A stretch of 64,000 bases of DNA from Albimonas donghaensis (GTDB taxonomy: Bacteria; Pseudomonadota; Alphaproteobacteria; Rhodobacterales; Rhodobacteraceae), in the NCBI RefSeq assembly GCF_900106695.1, contig NZ_FNMZ01000002.1, forward strand, positions 124,001 through 188,000. The letters are read 5' to 3'. A model generated the notes under the pieces. It had not been told where the DNA came from. It worked only from the letters and a program-made list of their open reading frames with translations, and did not search any database. Below, piece after piece: positions 63,061 through 64,000 of this stretch (its first letter is position 1; every line of letters starts with the position of its first letter). The position numbers were made by a program, and so were the translations under genes.

Positions 63061-63555
63061 CCAATCCTGCGGCGTGCTGTCCATTCACAAGTCCCTGTGA
63101 AACAGGTCGCATTCACTTTTCATGATGCGACAGAAACGCCCAAGCGTCAGGGACCGCCGCGTAATCCGGGCCGCCGCGGGCGAAGGCGCTGCGCGAAGCC
63201 TCCCGAGGACGCGGCTGGGGGTGCGGCGGGAGGATGCGGCGGGGGTCGGCGCCGGGTTCGCGCTCGGCGCAGACTGGGGCGCGGCGGAGAGGGCCGGAAC
63301 GAAAACGCCCGGCCTTCTGGGGAAGGCCGGGCGGTAGTCCTCGCGCCGGCGGGTACGCTGCCGGTCCGGGCGCCTGGGGAACGCCTGACGATCAACTCTG
63401 TCGCCATCTTCTGCGGGAGCGAATACTGCCAAATCCATCGCCTCAACATGCGACAGATCATATCGAAACGCATTTTTACTGAAGCGATCGTCCGACACTA
63501 CGTCAATCGGACCCTATTTTCATCGCGCCCGGCCATGGCGGCGCTGAAAGCGGAC

Positions 63556-63587
63556 GCGCCGGCCCGGACGCTTGCCCGGGCCGGCGC
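63556..63587 (-). terminator. Hairpin after ccoP
   Basis: Perfect 12-bp stem (GCGCCGGCCCGG at 63556-63567, complement at 63576-63587) with an 8-base loop, 20 bases past the ccoP stop. A short CTTTC follows on the minus strand. It separates the ccoNOQP and ccoGHIS units. Confidence 0.7.
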
Positions 63588-63607
63588 ATGAGGCGCTCAG
63601 CGAACCG

Positions 63608-64000
63608 TCACTCGGTCTCGCCGCCGCCCAGCGAGTGGACGTAGAGCGCCACCTGCTTGACGTCGGCCTCGCCCAGCCGCTGCACCCAGGACGGCATCAC
63701 GCCGCGCCGGGAATAGGTCACGGTCTGGGTCAACGCCTCGCGATCGCCGCCATAGAGCCAGATGCGGTCGGTCAGCGACGGCGCGCCCAGGTCCTGCATT
63801 CCGCCCGCATCCTCGCCGTGGCAGGAGACGCAGTTGTCCGCGAACACCACGGCCCCCGGGTCGGCCAGCGCCGGATCGGCGTCGTCATGGGTCAGCCCGT
63901 AGACATATTCGACCACCTCGGCGACCTGCTCCTTTTCCAGCAGCCCGTCGACGCCGAAGGCCGGCATCTCCGAGAAGCGGGTGTCGGGGTCCTCGTCCCA
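63608..64000 (-). CDS. ccoP: cbb3-type cytochrome c oxidase subunit III CcoP (C-terminal part)
   Basis: The last 130 residues of the diheme subunit CcoP; the frame is open to the right edge, so the 5' part and the ccoNOQ genes lie beyond. Visible is the second cytochrome c domain: MPAFGVDGLLEKEQVAEVVEYVYGL, the heme c site FADNCVSCHGEDAGG (CVSCH), MQDLGAPSLTDRIWLYGG, and the Met-containing RRGVMPSWVQRLGEADVKQVALYVHSLGGGE. Typical sequence and order for the family. Confidence 0.93.
   Translation of the reverse strand, partial: WDEDPDTRFSEMPAFGVDGLLEKEQVAEVVEYVYGLTHDDADPALADPGAVVFADNCVSCHGEDAGGMQDLGAPSLTDRIWLYGGDREALTQTVTYSRRGVMPSWVQRLGEADVKQVALYVHSLGGGETE

Larger units (their letters stand above)
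62987..63607. other. ccoP-ccoG intergenic region with control sites
   Basis: 621 bases between the ccoP stop and the ccoG start, both minus strand. It holds the FNR-type box (63047-63060), the ccoP terminator hairpin (63556-63587), an inverted repeat GTCGCAT-N12-ATGCGAC at 63106-63131, and an AT-rich patch at about 63405-63530. Frames here (e.g. over 63022-63591) lack SD sites and recognisable domains, so I call no gene. Confidence 0.6.

Noticed and set aside
63022-63591. ORFs in the ccoP-ccoG gap
   Set aside because: No domain, no SD, and overlap with regulatory sites and the terminator.

Overview
The window is very GC-rich DNA (roughly 70% by eye) with densely packed genes, ATGA-type overlaps and few AT-rich spots. 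The gene set points to an alphaproteobacterium of the Rhodobacterales/Paracoccaceae type. Evidence includes a cbb3 oxidase accessory operon (ccoGHIS) behind an FNR-type box, an aa3 oxidase operon (ctaC-ctaB-small ORF-ctaG-ctaE-surf1), a B12-dependent ribonucleotide reductase, MmcB, a VPLPA-CTERM surface protein, TRAP transport, and a tRNA-His with encoded A73 and no encoded G-1. The species cannot be fixed from the sequence alone.

Layout, left to right. 1-2181: end of a glycerol-3-phosphate ABC uptake operon (ugpB, partial ugpA, minus strand). 2371-4131: membrane GGDEF-EAL protein with a substituted EAL active site. 4777-14368: a fatty-acid or branched/aromatic acyl-CoA degradation cluster (acyl-CoA dehydrogenase, acyl-CoA ligase, two enoyl-CoA hydratases, thiolase, HSD10-like dehydrogenase, nitronate-monooxygenase-family protein) plus two divergent TetR regulators. 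A recurring CTTAAT...ATTAAG palindrome marks several of its promoters. 14392-16602: MprF-like lipid aminoacylase. 16806-22036: TRAP transporter (dctM, dctQ, an unknown polytopic membrane protein and divergent dctP). 22122-25030: flavoprotein, MarR-type regulator and SprA-related putative metalloprotease. 25318-29875: nrdJ divergent from mmcB, with a perfect NrdR-type palindrome. 29880-31569: VPLPA-CTERM protein, small conserved protein and tRNA-His. 31672-37332: LysR/MFS divergent pair, PNPOx-fold protein/MocR divergent pair and a DUF808 protein. 37482-44375: surface-polysaccharide genes (sulfotransferase, O-antigen-ligase-like protein, pyruvyl-transferase family protein, glycosyltransferase, secreted beta-helix protein). 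44688-49332: aa3 oxidase operon. 49565-58322: tldD, two RTX-type secreted proteins (one a CAP-RTX fusion), two small membrane proteins, gshA, a membrane protein, rsmE and ubiA. 58439-64000: ccoS, ccoI, ccoH, ccoG and the 3' end of ccoP.

No insertion sequence, prophage, CRISPR array or rRNA was seen. Most of the window is ordinary chromosomal metabolism. The parts I consider least described are the TetR-operator/beta-oxidation regulon with an operator abutting a terminator, the secreted RTX pair with a shared C-terminal ending, the orphan membrane protein inside the TRAP locus, and the GGDEF-EAL protein whose EAL domain should be catalytically dead.
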